Source: Nonomuraea zeae
GTDB lineage: Bacteria; Actinomycetota; Actinomycetes; Streptosporangiales; Streptosporangiaceae
DNA length: 35,349 bases
NCBI RefSeq assembly: GCF_005889725.1
Contig: NZ_VCKX01000113.1
Coordinates: forward strand, 1-35,349
Reading direction: 5' to 3'
Shown here: positions 1 to 8,820 of the stretch, piece by piece
Layout of the letters: each line of letters starts with the position of its first letter
Numbering within the stretch: position 1 is the stretch's first letter
Position numbers and translations under genes: made by a program
Notes under the pieces: generated by a model
Databases searched by the model: none
The model's input: the letters and a program-made list of their open reading frames with translations, nothing else
Told to the model about the DNA's origin: nothing

Positions 1-36
1 GTCTCAACAGGAGTGTCGGATGTGTATAAGCGACAC
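1..36. other. Degenerate Nextera adapter at contig end
   Basis: Bases 19-36 (GATGTGTATAAGCGACAC) match the Tn5 mosaic end used in Nextera libraries (GATGTGTATAAGAGACAG) at 16 of 18 positions. The preceding GTCTC matches the start of the read-2 adapter. This is library sequence, not genome; it creates spurious reading frames starting MCIS. Confidence 0.88.
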
Positions 37-53
37 CCTTGACCTGGTCACCG

Positions 54-294
54 TCCCGCCTCCCGGACTCGGCGACTCTCCGGTTCCCGCCCCGGAGACC
101 GTCCCGTCTCCGGGCTTCTGGCCCGGCCCCAGCGCCGCTTCCCGGACCTGGCAGCGGTTTGCGGGATCCCGGCCGAGAGACCGTCCCGACCCCGGTACCG
201 CCCCGCCGCGCGGCCTTCTGGCCTGGCGCCGGACTCGGCGACGGCCCGGGTCCCGACCCGGAGACCATTCCGTCTCCTGGGTTTCTGGCCCGGC
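54..294. repeat. Three imperfect GC-rich direct repeats upstream of tilS
   Basis: The motif order CCGGACTCGGCGAC, GGAGACCGTCCCGTCTCC, CTTCTGGCCCGGC occurs at about 63-126, recurs at about 229-294 (GGAGACCATTCCGTCTCC), and a more diverged copy lies at about 127-227 (GAGAGACCGTCCCGAC, CCTTCTGGCCTGGC). The whole gap 37-477 shows no convincing gene; long frames across it are by-products of the high GC. Each unit can fold on itself (GGAGAC with GTCTCC). No function is apparent. Confidence 0.6.
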
Positions 295-477
295 GACGGC
301 CCCTGAACGCGGCAAGGCCCCCATGCCGGGGCCCCGCCGGACGGGGGCGGGTCTGTGGCCCCGGTTCATCGCGGTGCCCGGGGCAGGCAGGCGGGCCTGG
401 GGTGTCCAGACCGTGCCGCGTTCGGGCGGGCGCCCGGCGGTAGGCGGTGGCGTCGGGACGGGTGGCGACCCGCGACA

Positions 478-1479
478 ATGGCACCCGTGGGCCCACATCC
501 AGCCGTAGCCGACGTCCGCAGGGCGGTGCGTGAGGCGCTGGCCGACCTGCCCAAGGGCGCGCTGGCGCTGACCGCGTGCAGCGGCGGGGCCGACTCCCTG
601 GCCCTGGCGGCCGCCCTGGCCTTCGCCGCCCCCAGGATGGGCCTGCGCGCGGGCCTGCTGACCGTGGACCACCAGCTCCAGCCGGGCTCGGCCGAGCGCG
701 CCCGGACGGTCGCCGGCATCGCCCACCGGCTCGGCCTGGACCCCGTAGAGGTGCTCACCGTCACCGTGGGCACGGAGGGCGGCCCGGAGGCGGCGGCCAG
801 GGAGGCGAGATACGCGGCGCTCACGGAGGCGGCAGACCGTCTCCAGGCCGCGACGGTCCTCCTCGGCCACACCAGGGACGACCAGGCGGAGACGGTCCTC
901 CTGGGCCTGGCCAGAGGCAGCGGCCCCCGCTCGCTGTCCGGCATGGCCGCGGTGACCGGCCGCTACCGCAGACCTCTGCTGGCCCTCCCCAGAGTCACGA
1001 CCGTGGCCGCCTGCCGGGCGCAGGACCTGGCCCCCTGGGACGACCCGCACAACGACGACCCCCGCTACACCCGCGTACGCGTGCGAAAGCGCATCCTCCC
1101 CCTCCTGGAGGACGAGCTCGGCCCGGGAGTGGCGGAGGCGCTCGCGCGGACGGCGAGGATGGCCCGCGAAGACTCCGACGCGCTCGATCAATGGGCGGAA
1201 TCGGCGTTCCAGAATTGCGCTCTAAGCGATATTGATCGGCGGATAACGCTTGCCGTGCCGGAGTTGGAAAAGCTGCCCGACGCCGTCCGGCGGCGGGTTC
1301 TCCGGCGGGCGGCCATCGCCGCCGGAGCGCCGTCCGGAGCCCTGTCCGCCACCCACGTGCTGGCCGTGGACCGGCTGGTCACAAGGTGGCGCGGCCAGAA
1401 GTCGGTGGATCTGCCCGGGGGTCTGTCGGCCACCCGGCGGTATGGCACCCTGATACTCGCCATCAGTCCCATTGCGTAA
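478..1479 (+). CDS. tilS: tRNA(Ile)-lysidine synthase TilS
   Basis: TilS uses ATP and lysine to modify C34 of the AUA-reading tRNA-Ile, which changes its codon and amino-acid identity; it is an essential cytoplasmic enzyme. The 333-residue product has the PP-loop ATPase signature SGGADS at residues 35-40, followed by TVDHQLQ and LGHTRDDQAET, all typical of the TilS N-terminal domain. The C-terminal third is less conserved, and the length is normal for actinobacterial TilS. The frame stays open upstream to 355, but the ATG at 478 gives the usual short N-terminus before the PP-loop. The stop lies just before hpt; tilS-hpt-ftsH is a conserved actinobacterial order and the two are probably co-transcribed. 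Confidence 0.93.
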   Translation: MAPVGPHPAVADVRRAVREALADLPKGALALTACSGGADSLALAAALAFAAPRMGLRAGLLTVDHQLQPGSAERARTVAGIAHRLGLDPVEVLTVTVGTEGGPEAAAREARYAALTEAADRLQAATVLLGHTRDDQAETVLLGLARGSGPRSLSGMAAVTGRYRRPLLALPRVTTVAACRAQDLAPWDDPHNDDPRYTRVRVRKRILPLLEDELGPGVAEALARTARMAREDSDALDQWAESAFQNCALSDIDRRITLAVPELEKLPDAVRRRVLRRAAIAAGAPSGALSATHVLAVDRLVTRWRGQKSVDLPGGLSATRRYGTLILAISPIA

Positions 1480-1489
1480 GGAACCACAG

Positions 1490-2041
1490 GTGGACGCTGC
1501 CGACATGGGCCATGACCTGGAAAAGGTCCTCATCCCCGAGGACGAGCTCCAGGCCAAGATCAAAGAGCTTGCCGGGCGGATCGACGCCGACTACGCGGGC
1601 AAGGACGTGCTGCTCGTGGGCGTGCTGAAGGGCGCCGTGATGGTGATGGCCGACCTGGCCAGAGCCCTGCACGTGCCCGTGCAGATGGACTGGATGGCGG
1701 TGTCCTCCTACGGTGCGGGCACCAAGTCCTCCGGTGTCGTCCGCGTGCTGAAAGACCTCGACACGGACATCCTGAACCGTCACGTGCTGATCGTCGAGGA
1801 CATCATCGACTCCGGCCTGACCCTGCACTGGCTGCTGGAAAACCTGAAATCGCGCAATCCGGCCTCGTTGGAGATCTGCGCGGCGCTGCGGAAACCCGAC
1901 GCGGTGAAGGTGCCGATCGAAGTGAAATACGTCGGGTTCGACATTCCCAGCGAGTTCGTCATCGGTTATGGGCTCGACTACGCGGAGCGATACCGGAACC
2001 TGCCGTTCATCGGCACTCTGGCCCCACACGTCTATAAGTAG
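1490..2041 (+). CDS. hpt: Hypoxanthine phosphoribosyltransferase
   Basis: The enzyme salvages hypoxanthine (and usually guanine) by transfer to PRPP, making IMP or GMP. The type I phosphoribosyltransferase PRPP loop is seen in VLIVEDIIDSGLTL, and the N-terminal substrate segment in VLLVGVLKGAVMVMADLAR. The GTG at 1490 is chosen because AAGGA (1478-1482) lies 7 bases upstream; this gives 183 residues. A TTG at 1472 overlaps the tilS stop, and an ATG at 1505 is also possible. It follows tilS with a few bases between them and precedes ftsH, as in related genomes, so co-transcription with tilS is likely. Confidence 0.93.
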   Translation: MDAADMGHDLEKVLIPEDELQAKIKELAGRIDADYAGKDVLLVGVLKGAVMVMADLARALHVPVQMDWMAVSSYGAGTKSSGVVRVLKDLDTDILNRHVLIVEDIIDSGLTLHWLLENLKSRNPASLEICAALRKPDAVKVPIEVKYVGFDIPSEFVIGYGLDYAERYRNLPFIGTLAPHVYK

Positions 2042-2070
2042 CAATTGCTGCCATGGCCGGGAACATCGCG

Positions 2071-2087
2071 CAACGTGACGTACGTTG
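2071..2087. promoter_or_regulatory. Palindrome in the hpt-ftsH gap
   Basis: CAACGT and ACGTTG form a perfect 6-bp dyad around five bases, 200 bases upstream of the ftsH start. The position suits an operator or part of the ftsH promoter, but I recognise no specific regulator. No clear -35/-10 pair was found in 2042-2279. Confidence 0.3.
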
Positions 2088-2279
2088 ATAGGGCAAGACC
2101 GGTGTAGCGGGCGGGTCCCTCTGTGCGCTGTGCCGGTGTACCTTCAGACTCCGGGAGGGTGACCTAGCGTCCCCTTCGGGTAGTCAGAAGTCGCGGTGTC
2201 GGATGCCGCGGCCCCGGGCCAGCCCGGGGTTCCAGGCCATGGTCAGGAAGGGACGGGCCCGCAAGGGGTTCCGCATCAG

Positions 2280-4270
<1,991 letters not shown>

Positions 4271-4274
<4 letters not shown>

Positions 4275-4849
4275 CTCAGTACGACGTCGACCTGGGGCGG
4301 ATCGAGAAGGCCGTACGCGAGATCCTCTACGCCATCGGCGAGGATCCCGACCGCGACGGCCTGCTCGAGACGCCCTCCCGGGTCGCCCGCGCCATGGCCG
4401 AGCAGTATTCGGGGCTCGGCCAGAAGCCGGAAGACGTGCTCAACAAGGTCTTCGACGTCGATCACGACGAGATGGTGCTCGTGCGTGACATCGAGGTCTA
4501 CTCGACCTGTGAGCACCACCTGGTCCCCTTCCACGGGGTGGCCCACGTGGGCTACATCCCCAACGAGCGCGGCCAGGTGACGGGGCTGTCGAAGCTGGCC
4601 CGCCTGGTGGACGTGTTCGCCCGCCGTCCGCAGGTGCAGGAGCGCATGACGTCCCAGATCGCCGACGCGCTCATGCGGGTGCTGGAGCCGCGCGGGGTCA
4701 TCGTGGTGGTCGAGGCGGAGCATCTGTGCATGACGATGCGCGGCGTACGCAAGCCGGGCGCCAAGACCGTCACCTCCGCCGTCCGCGGTGATTTCCGCAC
4801 CAGCGACAAGACCCGTTCCGAGGCGATGGCGCTGATCCTCGGCAGGTGA
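4271..4849 (+). CDS. folE: GTP cyclohydrolase I
   Basis: FolE converts GTP to 7,8-dihydroneopterin triphosphate, the first step of folate synthesis. The 192-residue protein carries the zinc and active-site motif STCEHHLVPFHGVAHVGYIP and the second conserved block VEAEHLCMTMRGV, which supplies the other zinc cysteine. It begins with GTG inside the ftsH stop codon (GTGA), so its translation probably depends on ftsH. This is the usual actinobacterial arrangement in which ftsH leads into the folate genes. It is of normal length, and no key residue is missing. Confidence 0.96.
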
Positions 4850-4880
4850 GGATCGTTATCCACGACTGGGGACCCCGCGA

Positions 4881-4910
4881 TGTCGGCAGTGGTGGTACAA
4901 CGCCTAGGCT
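4881..4910 (+). promoter_or_regulatory. Candidate promoter for a leaderless folP mRNA
   Basis: A -10-like TAGGCT (4905-4910) is preceded after 18 bases by TGTCGG (4881-4886), a weak match to TTGACN. The expected transcription start coincides with the folP ATG at 4917, and no Shine-Dalgarno sequence precedes it. Leaderless mRNAs are common in actinobacteria. The downstream folate genes may therefore have their own promoter in addition to read-through from ftsH-folE. Confidence 0.45.
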
Positions 4911-4916
4911 TGGCCC

Positions 4917-5774
4917 ATGACTAGCGTGCCCATCAACGTGCCAGAAGGTACGCAGCGGTGCCTCGTCATGGGCGTGGTCAATGTGACGCCGGATTCGTTC
5001 TCCGACGGCGGCCTGTGGTTCGACGAGGCGGCGGCCATCCAGCACGGCCTGCGGCTGGTCGAAGAGGGCGCCGACATCGTCGACGTGGGCGGTGAGTCCA
5101 CCCGCCCGGGCGCGGCCAGGGTGTCGCTGGAGGAGGAGCTGGCCAGGGTCGTGCCCGTGATCAGGGCGCTCGACGCCGAGGGGGTGGCCGTCAGCGTCGA
5201 CACGATGCGGGCCGAGGTCGCCAAGGCGGCGGTCGAGGCCGGCGCGCGCCTCGTCAACGACGTCAGCGGCGGTCTGGCCGACCCCGAGATGCCGCGGGTC
5301 GTCGCCGCGACGGGCGTCTCCTACGTCGTGATGCACTGGCGCGGCCACAGCCATGACATGTACAGCCGAGCCGTCTACGCCGACGTGGTCACCGAGGTGC
5401 GCGAGGAGCTGAGCAAGCGGGTCGATCTGGTGCTGGCCGAGGGGGTGTCGGAAGAGCAGGTCGTGCTCGATCCCGGCCTCGGCTTCGCCAAGAACGCCGA
5501 GCACAACTGGGCGCTGCTGGCCGGGCTCCCGCAGCTGGCCGAGCTCGGCTACCCGCTGCTGGTGGGGGCGTCGCGCAAGCGGTTCCTCGGCCGCCTGCTG
5601 GCCGATCCCGACGGAACACCCAGGCCGTTCAGCCGCAGCGACGACGCCACGCTGGCCGTGACCGCGCTGGCCGCGCACGCCGGCGCCTGGTGCGTGCGCG
5701 TGCACGAGGTAGGTCCCAATGCCGATGCCGTGCGCGTGGCGGCCGCATGGAAGAGAGCCGGAGCCAACACATGA
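4917..5774 (+). CDS. folP: Dihydropteroate synthase
   Basis: FolP condenses dihydropterin pyrophosphate with p-aminobenzoate to give 7,8-dihydropteroate; it is the sulfonamide target. The 285-residue TIM-barrel protein contains both pterin-binding signatures: MGVVNVTPDSFSDGG near the N-terminus and DVGGESTRPGA about 50 residues later. The C-terminal LLVGASRKRFLG supplies the conserved pyrophosphate-binding Ser-Arg-Lys. The ATG at 4917 is the natural start, and the mRNA is probably leaderless. The stop overlaps the next gene by four bases (ATGA), the first link in a chain of coupled folate genes. Confidence 0.95.
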   Translation: MTSVPINVPEGTQRCLVMGVVNVTPDSFSDGGLWFDEAAAIQHGLRLVEEGADIVDVGGESTRPGAARVSLEEELARVVPVIRALDAEGVAVSVDTMRAEVAKAAVEAGARLVNDVSGGLADPEMPRVVAATGVSYVVMHWRGHSHDMYSRAVYADVVTEVREELSKRVDLVLAEGVSEEQVVLDPGLGFAKNAEHNWALLAGLPQLAELGYPLLVGASRKRFLGRLLADPDGTPRPFSRSDDATLAVTALAAHAGAWCVRVHEVGPNADAVRVAAAWKRAGANT

Positions 5775-6217
5775 GCGTCGACACTGCCGCGATCGAGACG
5801 GTGAACCAGGAGTTCTACACCGCCATCGAAAACGCGGATCTCGACAAGATGACCGAGATCTGGGCGGAGGACTCCGCCGACGAGCAGGTGAGCTGCGTAC
5901 ACCCGGGCTGGACGCTGCTGACGGGCCGGTCGGAGGTGCTGCGCTCCTGGGCGCTGATCATGGCCAACACGACCTACATCCAGTTCGTGCTGACCGACGT
6001 CAGCACGACGGTGCTGGGTGACGTGGCCGTGCTCACGTGCGTCGAGAACATCCTCACCGCCGGCGAGGAGGGCGAGTCCAGCTTCGCCGCGGGCAAGGTG
6101 GTGGCCAGCAACGTCTATCTCCGCACCGCGCAGGGCTGGCGGCTGTGGATGCACCACGGATCGCCGGTGCTCCAGGGAGACGACGACGAGGAGGAGGAAG
6201 GCGAGCTTGAGCGCTGA
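5771..6217 (+). CDS. NTF2/SnoaL-like protein of the folate operon
   Basis: A 148-residue protein of the nuclear-transport-factor-2-like fold (cone-shaped alpha+beta barrel). It has the family's helical opening (ETVNQEFYTAIENADLDKMTEIWAE), a conserved CVHPGW segment and a closing strand pair (RLWMHHGSPV). The tail is acidic (DDDEEEEGELE). The start overlaps the folP stop as ATGA and the end overlaps folB by 11 bases. Proteins of this type sit between folP and folB in many actinomycetes, which suggests a link to pterin or folate metabolism, but I know of no demonstrated reaction. NTF2-like proteins may be enzymes or binding proteins, so no activity is assigned. Confidence 0.8.
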   Translation: MSVDTAAIETVNQEFYTAIENADLDKMTEIWAEDSADEQVSCVHPGWTLLTGRSEVLRSWALIMANTTYIQFVLTDVSTTVLGDVAVLTCVENILTAGEEGESSFAAGKVVASNVYLRTAQGWRLWMHHGSPVLQGDDDEEEEGELER

Positions 6218-6572
6218 TCGCATCGCTCTCAAGGGCCTGCGGGCCAGGGGGAGACATGGCGTGCTCGCTGCCGAGCGGGAGCTCGGGCAGGAGTTCGTGG
6301 TCGACGCGACGCTGTTCCTCGACACCGCGCCCGCGGCGGCCGGTGACGACCTCACCAAGACCGTCCATTACGGGGAGCTGGCCCAGGCGCTGACCGAGGT
6401 GGTCGAGGGCGAGCCGGTCGACCTGATCGAGACGCTCGCGCAGCGGCTGGCCGAGGTGTGTCTGGCCAGCGAGCTCGTGCACAAGGTAGAAGTGAGCGTG
6501 CACAAACCGGCGGCGCCGATCCCGCTGCCGTTCGACGACGTGGTCGTGACGATCGAGCGGAGGCGCGCATGA
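6207..6572 (+). CDS. folB: Dihydroneopterin aldolase
   Basis: FolB cleaves 7,8-dihydroneopterin to 6-hydroxymethyl-dihydropterin and glycolaldehyde. The 121-residue product shows the family features: DRIALKGLRARGRHGVLAAE at the N-terminus, a DLTKTVHYGEL segment, EPVDLIETLAQRLAEVCL, and the HKPAAPI motif near the end. The start is TTG at 6207, with GAGGAGGAAGG (6190-6200) just upstream and overlapping the end of the NTF2-like gene. The frame is open much further upstream, but homologues begin here. The stop is embedded in the folK start (ATGA). Confidence 0.92.
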   Translation: MSADRIALKGLRARGRHGVLAAERELGQEFVVDATLFLDTAPAAAGDDLTKTVHYGELAQALTEVVEGEPVDLIETLAQRLAEVCLASELVHKVEVSVHKPAAPIPLPFDDVVVTIERRRA

Positions 6573-7072
6573 AAGTCGTGCTGGGGTTCGGCAGTAATCT
6601 GGGTCGCCGCTTCGAGACGTTGCAGGGCGCCCTGGACACCCTGTTCGACGCACCCGGGCTGGAGTTCGTCCGGGCCTCGCCGGTCTACGAGACCGACCCT
6701 GTCGGGGGTCCCGCGGGCCAGAAGCCCTATCTCAACGCGATCGTGATCGCCGAGACCACGCTGGAGCCGCACACGCTCCTGGAGCGCGCGCTGGGCGTCG
6801 AGAACGCCTTCGGGCGGGTCCGGAAGGAGCGCTGGGGGCCGCGTACGCTCGACATCGACCTGATCGTCGTCGGCGACGTCGTGTGCGACGACCCCGAGCT
6901 GACGCTGCCGCACCCGCGGGCCCACGAGCGCGCGTTCGTGCTGGCGCCCTGGTTCGACGCCGACCCCGAGGGCGTGGTGCCCGGGCACGGCTCGGTGTCC
7001 GTGCTGCTGGCGGGGCTCGACCGGCAGGGCGTCCGCCTGCGCGACGACCTGAAGCTGCAGAGGCCGGATTGA
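6569..7072 (+). CDS. folK: 6-hydroxymethyl-dihydropterin pyrophosphokinase
   Basis: FolK transfers pyrophosphate from ATP to 6-hydroxymethyl-dihydropterin, making the substrate of FolP. The 167-residue protein has the opening GFGSNLG, the substrate segment SPVYETDPVGG with QKPYLNAIV, and the HPPK signature RWGPRTLDIDLIV followed by LPHPRAHERAFVLAP. ATG 6569 overlaps the folB stop by four bases. Its stop overlaps the next gene (TTGA), so the chain from folP to the DUF3180 gene is coupled throughout. FolE, FolP, FolB and FolK here cover most of the pterin branch. Confidence 0.95.
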   Translation: MKVVLGFGSNLGRRFETLQGALDTLFDAPGLEFVRASPVYETDPVGGPAGQKPYLNAIVIAETTLEPHTLLERALGVENAFGRVRKERWGPRTLDIDLIVVGDVVCDDPELTLPHPRAHERAFVLAPWFDADPEGVVPGHGSVSVLLAGLDRQGVRLRDDLKLQRPD

Positions 7073-7524
7073 AGTCGACCCACCCAGGCCGCCTGGTCCT
7101 CATCGTCGTCATCGTGGCGCTGCTCACGTGGGCGGCGATCAGACCGTTCTACTCAGACCTGCCCCTGATGCCGTGGACCGCCATCCCGACGGTGCTGCTG
7201 CTGGCGATCGGCGAGGGCTACGCCGCCTGGGCGACCAAGGCCAGGATCGCCCGCAAGCCCGGCACGAAGCCGGTGGAGCCGCTGGCCGTCGCCCGGCTGG
7301 CGGCGCTGGCCAAGGCTTCGGCGTACGCGGGGGCGGCCTTCGGCGGGCTGTTCGCCGGGTTCGCCCTCTATACGGTGCAGAGCCTCGACCGGGAGACGCC
7401 CCGCTCGGAGTTCTTCGTCGCGACCGGGTCGTTCCTCTCCTGCGTCGCGCTGATCTGCGCCGCCCTCTACCTGGAGCACGCCTGCCGCATCCCGAAGGAG
7501 CCGGAGGACCAGCGGCGCGACTAG
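7069..7524 (+). CDS. DUF3180 membrane protein of the folate operon
   Basis: A 151-residue integral membrane protein of the DUF3180 family, which typically follows folK in actinobacteria. The TTG start at 7069 overlaps the folK stop (TTGA). Four hydrophobic segments are visible: about residues 8-23 (LVLIVVIVALLTWAAI), 36-54 (PWTAIPTVLLLAIGEGYAA), 82-105 and 119-137. The C-terminus is short, charged and probably cytoplasmic (IPKEPEDQRRD). Its function is unknown; a role in folate or pterin handling rests on gene order only. The stop codon overlaps the stop of the convergent small gene on the other strand. Confidence 0.83.
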   Translation: MKSTHPGRLVLIVVIVALLTWAAIRPFYSDLPLMPWTAIPTVLLLAIGEGYAAWATKARIARKPGTKPVEPLAVARLAALAKASAYAGAAFGGLFAGFALYTVQSLDRETPRSEFFVATGSFLSCVALICAALYLEHACRIPKEPEDQRRD

Positions 7525-7697
7525 GAGAGGTCCTCGACGGAGGGGCGCGCGGCGGCGCGCAGCCTCTCCTGCCACATCTGGCGCTGCAGCAGGCGCAGCG
7601 AGCGGCGGATCACGTCGCTCGGTCGCTCGCCCTCCCGCATGGCGAGGCGGATGATCCGCTCGTCTTCGGCGTTGGGGGCGAAGTCGATGTCAGCCAT
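7521..7697 (-). CDS. Small ribbon-helix-helix-like protein (58 aa)
   Basis: A 58-residue reading frame that short-gene filters would miss. It starts MADIDFAPNAEDERIIRL and contains EGERPSDVIRRSLRLLQRQM, resembling the helical part of CopG/ParD-type ribbon-helix-helix regulators; the N-terminal segment could form the DNA-contacting strand. It overlaps the end of the acyltransferase gene by 8 bases, so it is probably co-translated with it. Its stop overlaps that of the convergent DUF3180 gene. No toxin gene lies next to it, so a toxin-antitoxin role is not supported. Regulation of the nuoD2-acyltransferase transcript is possible but unproven. Confidence 0.65.
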   Translation of the reverse strand: MADIDFAPNAEDERIIRLAMREGERPSDVIRRSLRLLQRQMWQERLRAAARPSVEDLS

Positions 7698-8820
7698 GGT
7701 CAGAGCCTACGGAACCGCCAACTCCCTCGTCCTGCTTTTGGGCGACAGGAGCACGGCGGCGGCGGCCGAAGAGGTAGATGACCGGCAGGGTGCAGATCAG
7801 CGGCCCCACGATGGCGATGGGCCGCTCCAGCCACCATTTGAGGTCTGGCGGGATCTGGGTGCCCAGGTTGCCGAACAGCCACCACGACAGGCCCAGGGCG
7901 ATGGCCATCCCGGTCGTGTGGAACAGGAACAGCGGCAGCGCGTACCGGTTGATGAAGTCGTTGACGCGGCGCCAGCGCGGCCGCTCCAGCACGCGTTCCA
8001 TGGCCGGCCGCAGCACCTCCACCAGGCCGATCTGGAACAGCAGGAGGGCGACGATCACGAACGTGGGCGGCGCCATGTTCGACCACTTGTCGCCGGGCAC
8101 GCCCACCATCGAGCCCGGGTAGATGCCCGAGTAGACCAGGCCGAACAGGGCGAACAGCCCTGTCCACAGCAGGCCCATGTCATAGCGTCTGGGCAGGATG
8201 ACGATCCGGTCGTAGAAGAACCCGGCCTGGTGCGCCAGCCCCCAGATGAGGATCATGTTGAGCCAGCCCGCCCACTCGATCCCGTAGCGGAAGCGCACGA
8301 CGTCCACCACCAGGGACGCGCCGCCGAGCCAGATCAGCGCCAGCACGTCGTAGCGGCGGTGCAGCCAGAGCGCGACGGGCAGCAGCGCGATCAGCACCAG
8401 GTAGACGCCGAGGAACCACAGGGGGCTGAGCACCAGCAGCACCACCCGCCACATCCAGTCGACCCGGAACACGGCCGTGACGACCGCTCCGATGGCGACC
8501 CAGACGCCGGACAGGAAGAGCGCGGGTAAGGCCAGCGCCCGGATGCGCCGCCAGACGAACGCGCCGATGCCCACGCCGCGCAGCTTGGCGCGGTTCCAGG
8601 ACAGCAGGTGCACGTGGCCGCCGACGTAGAAGAACAGCGGCAGCACCTGGAGCAGCCAGGTGAGTATCCACAGCCCGGAGGTGAAGCCGAGCGGGCTGGT
8701 GGGCTCGGGGCCGTGCGGCTTCCACTGCAGGATCGTGAACGCCCAGTGCCAGACCACCACGACGATCAGGCTCAGGGCGCGGAGCCAGTCGACGTATTTG
8801 TCGCGTTCGGGGGAGCTCAC
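7690..8820 (-). CDS. Acyltransferase-3 family membrane protein
   Basis: A 376-residue polytopic protein of the acyltransferase 3 family, which usually adds acetyl or other acyl groups to cell-surface sugars or secondary metabolites. The N-terminal motif RDKYVDWLRALSLIVVVVWH contains the family's Arg and catalytic-type His. About ten hydrophobic segments follow, and the end is a basic tail (LFGRRRRAP). GTG at 8820 overlaps the nuoD2 stop (GTGA), so expression is tied to nuoD2. The substrate cannot be read from the sequence, and the link to an electron-transport paralogue is unexplained. Confidence 0.85.
   Translation of the reverse strand: MSSPERDKYVDWLRALSLIVVVVWHWAFTILQWKPHGPEPTSPLGFTSGLWILTWLLQVLPLFFYVGGHVHLLSWNRAKLRGVGIGAFVWRRIRALALPALFLSGVWVAIGAVVTAVFRVDWMWRVVLLVLSPLWFLGVYLVLIALLPVALWLHRRYDVLALIWLGGASLVVDVVRFRYGIEWAGWLNMILIWGLAHQAGFFYDRIVILPRRYDMGLLWTGLFALFGLVYSGIYPGSMVGVPGDKWSNMAPPTFVIVALLLFQIGLVEVLRPAMERVLERPRWRRVNDFINRYALPLFLFHTTGMAIALGLSWWLFGNLGTQIPPDLKWWLERPIAIVGPLICTLPVIYLFGRRRRAPVAQKQDEGVGGSVGSDHG

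Noticed and set aside
4..1191. 395-codon reverse-strand frame across tilS and its upstream repeats
   Set aside because: Runs into adapter sequence and is low-complexity Arg/Gly/Pro; tilS on the other strand is certain.
2196..2279. Upstream GTG start for ftsH (28 extra residues)
   Set aside because: Extension is low-complexity Gly/Gln/Pro without a ribosome site at the right distance; ATG 2280 matches homologues. Not fully excluded.
7521..7697. Type II toxin-antitoxin system
   Set aside because: The ribbon-helix-helix-like protein has no adjacent toxin gene on either side.
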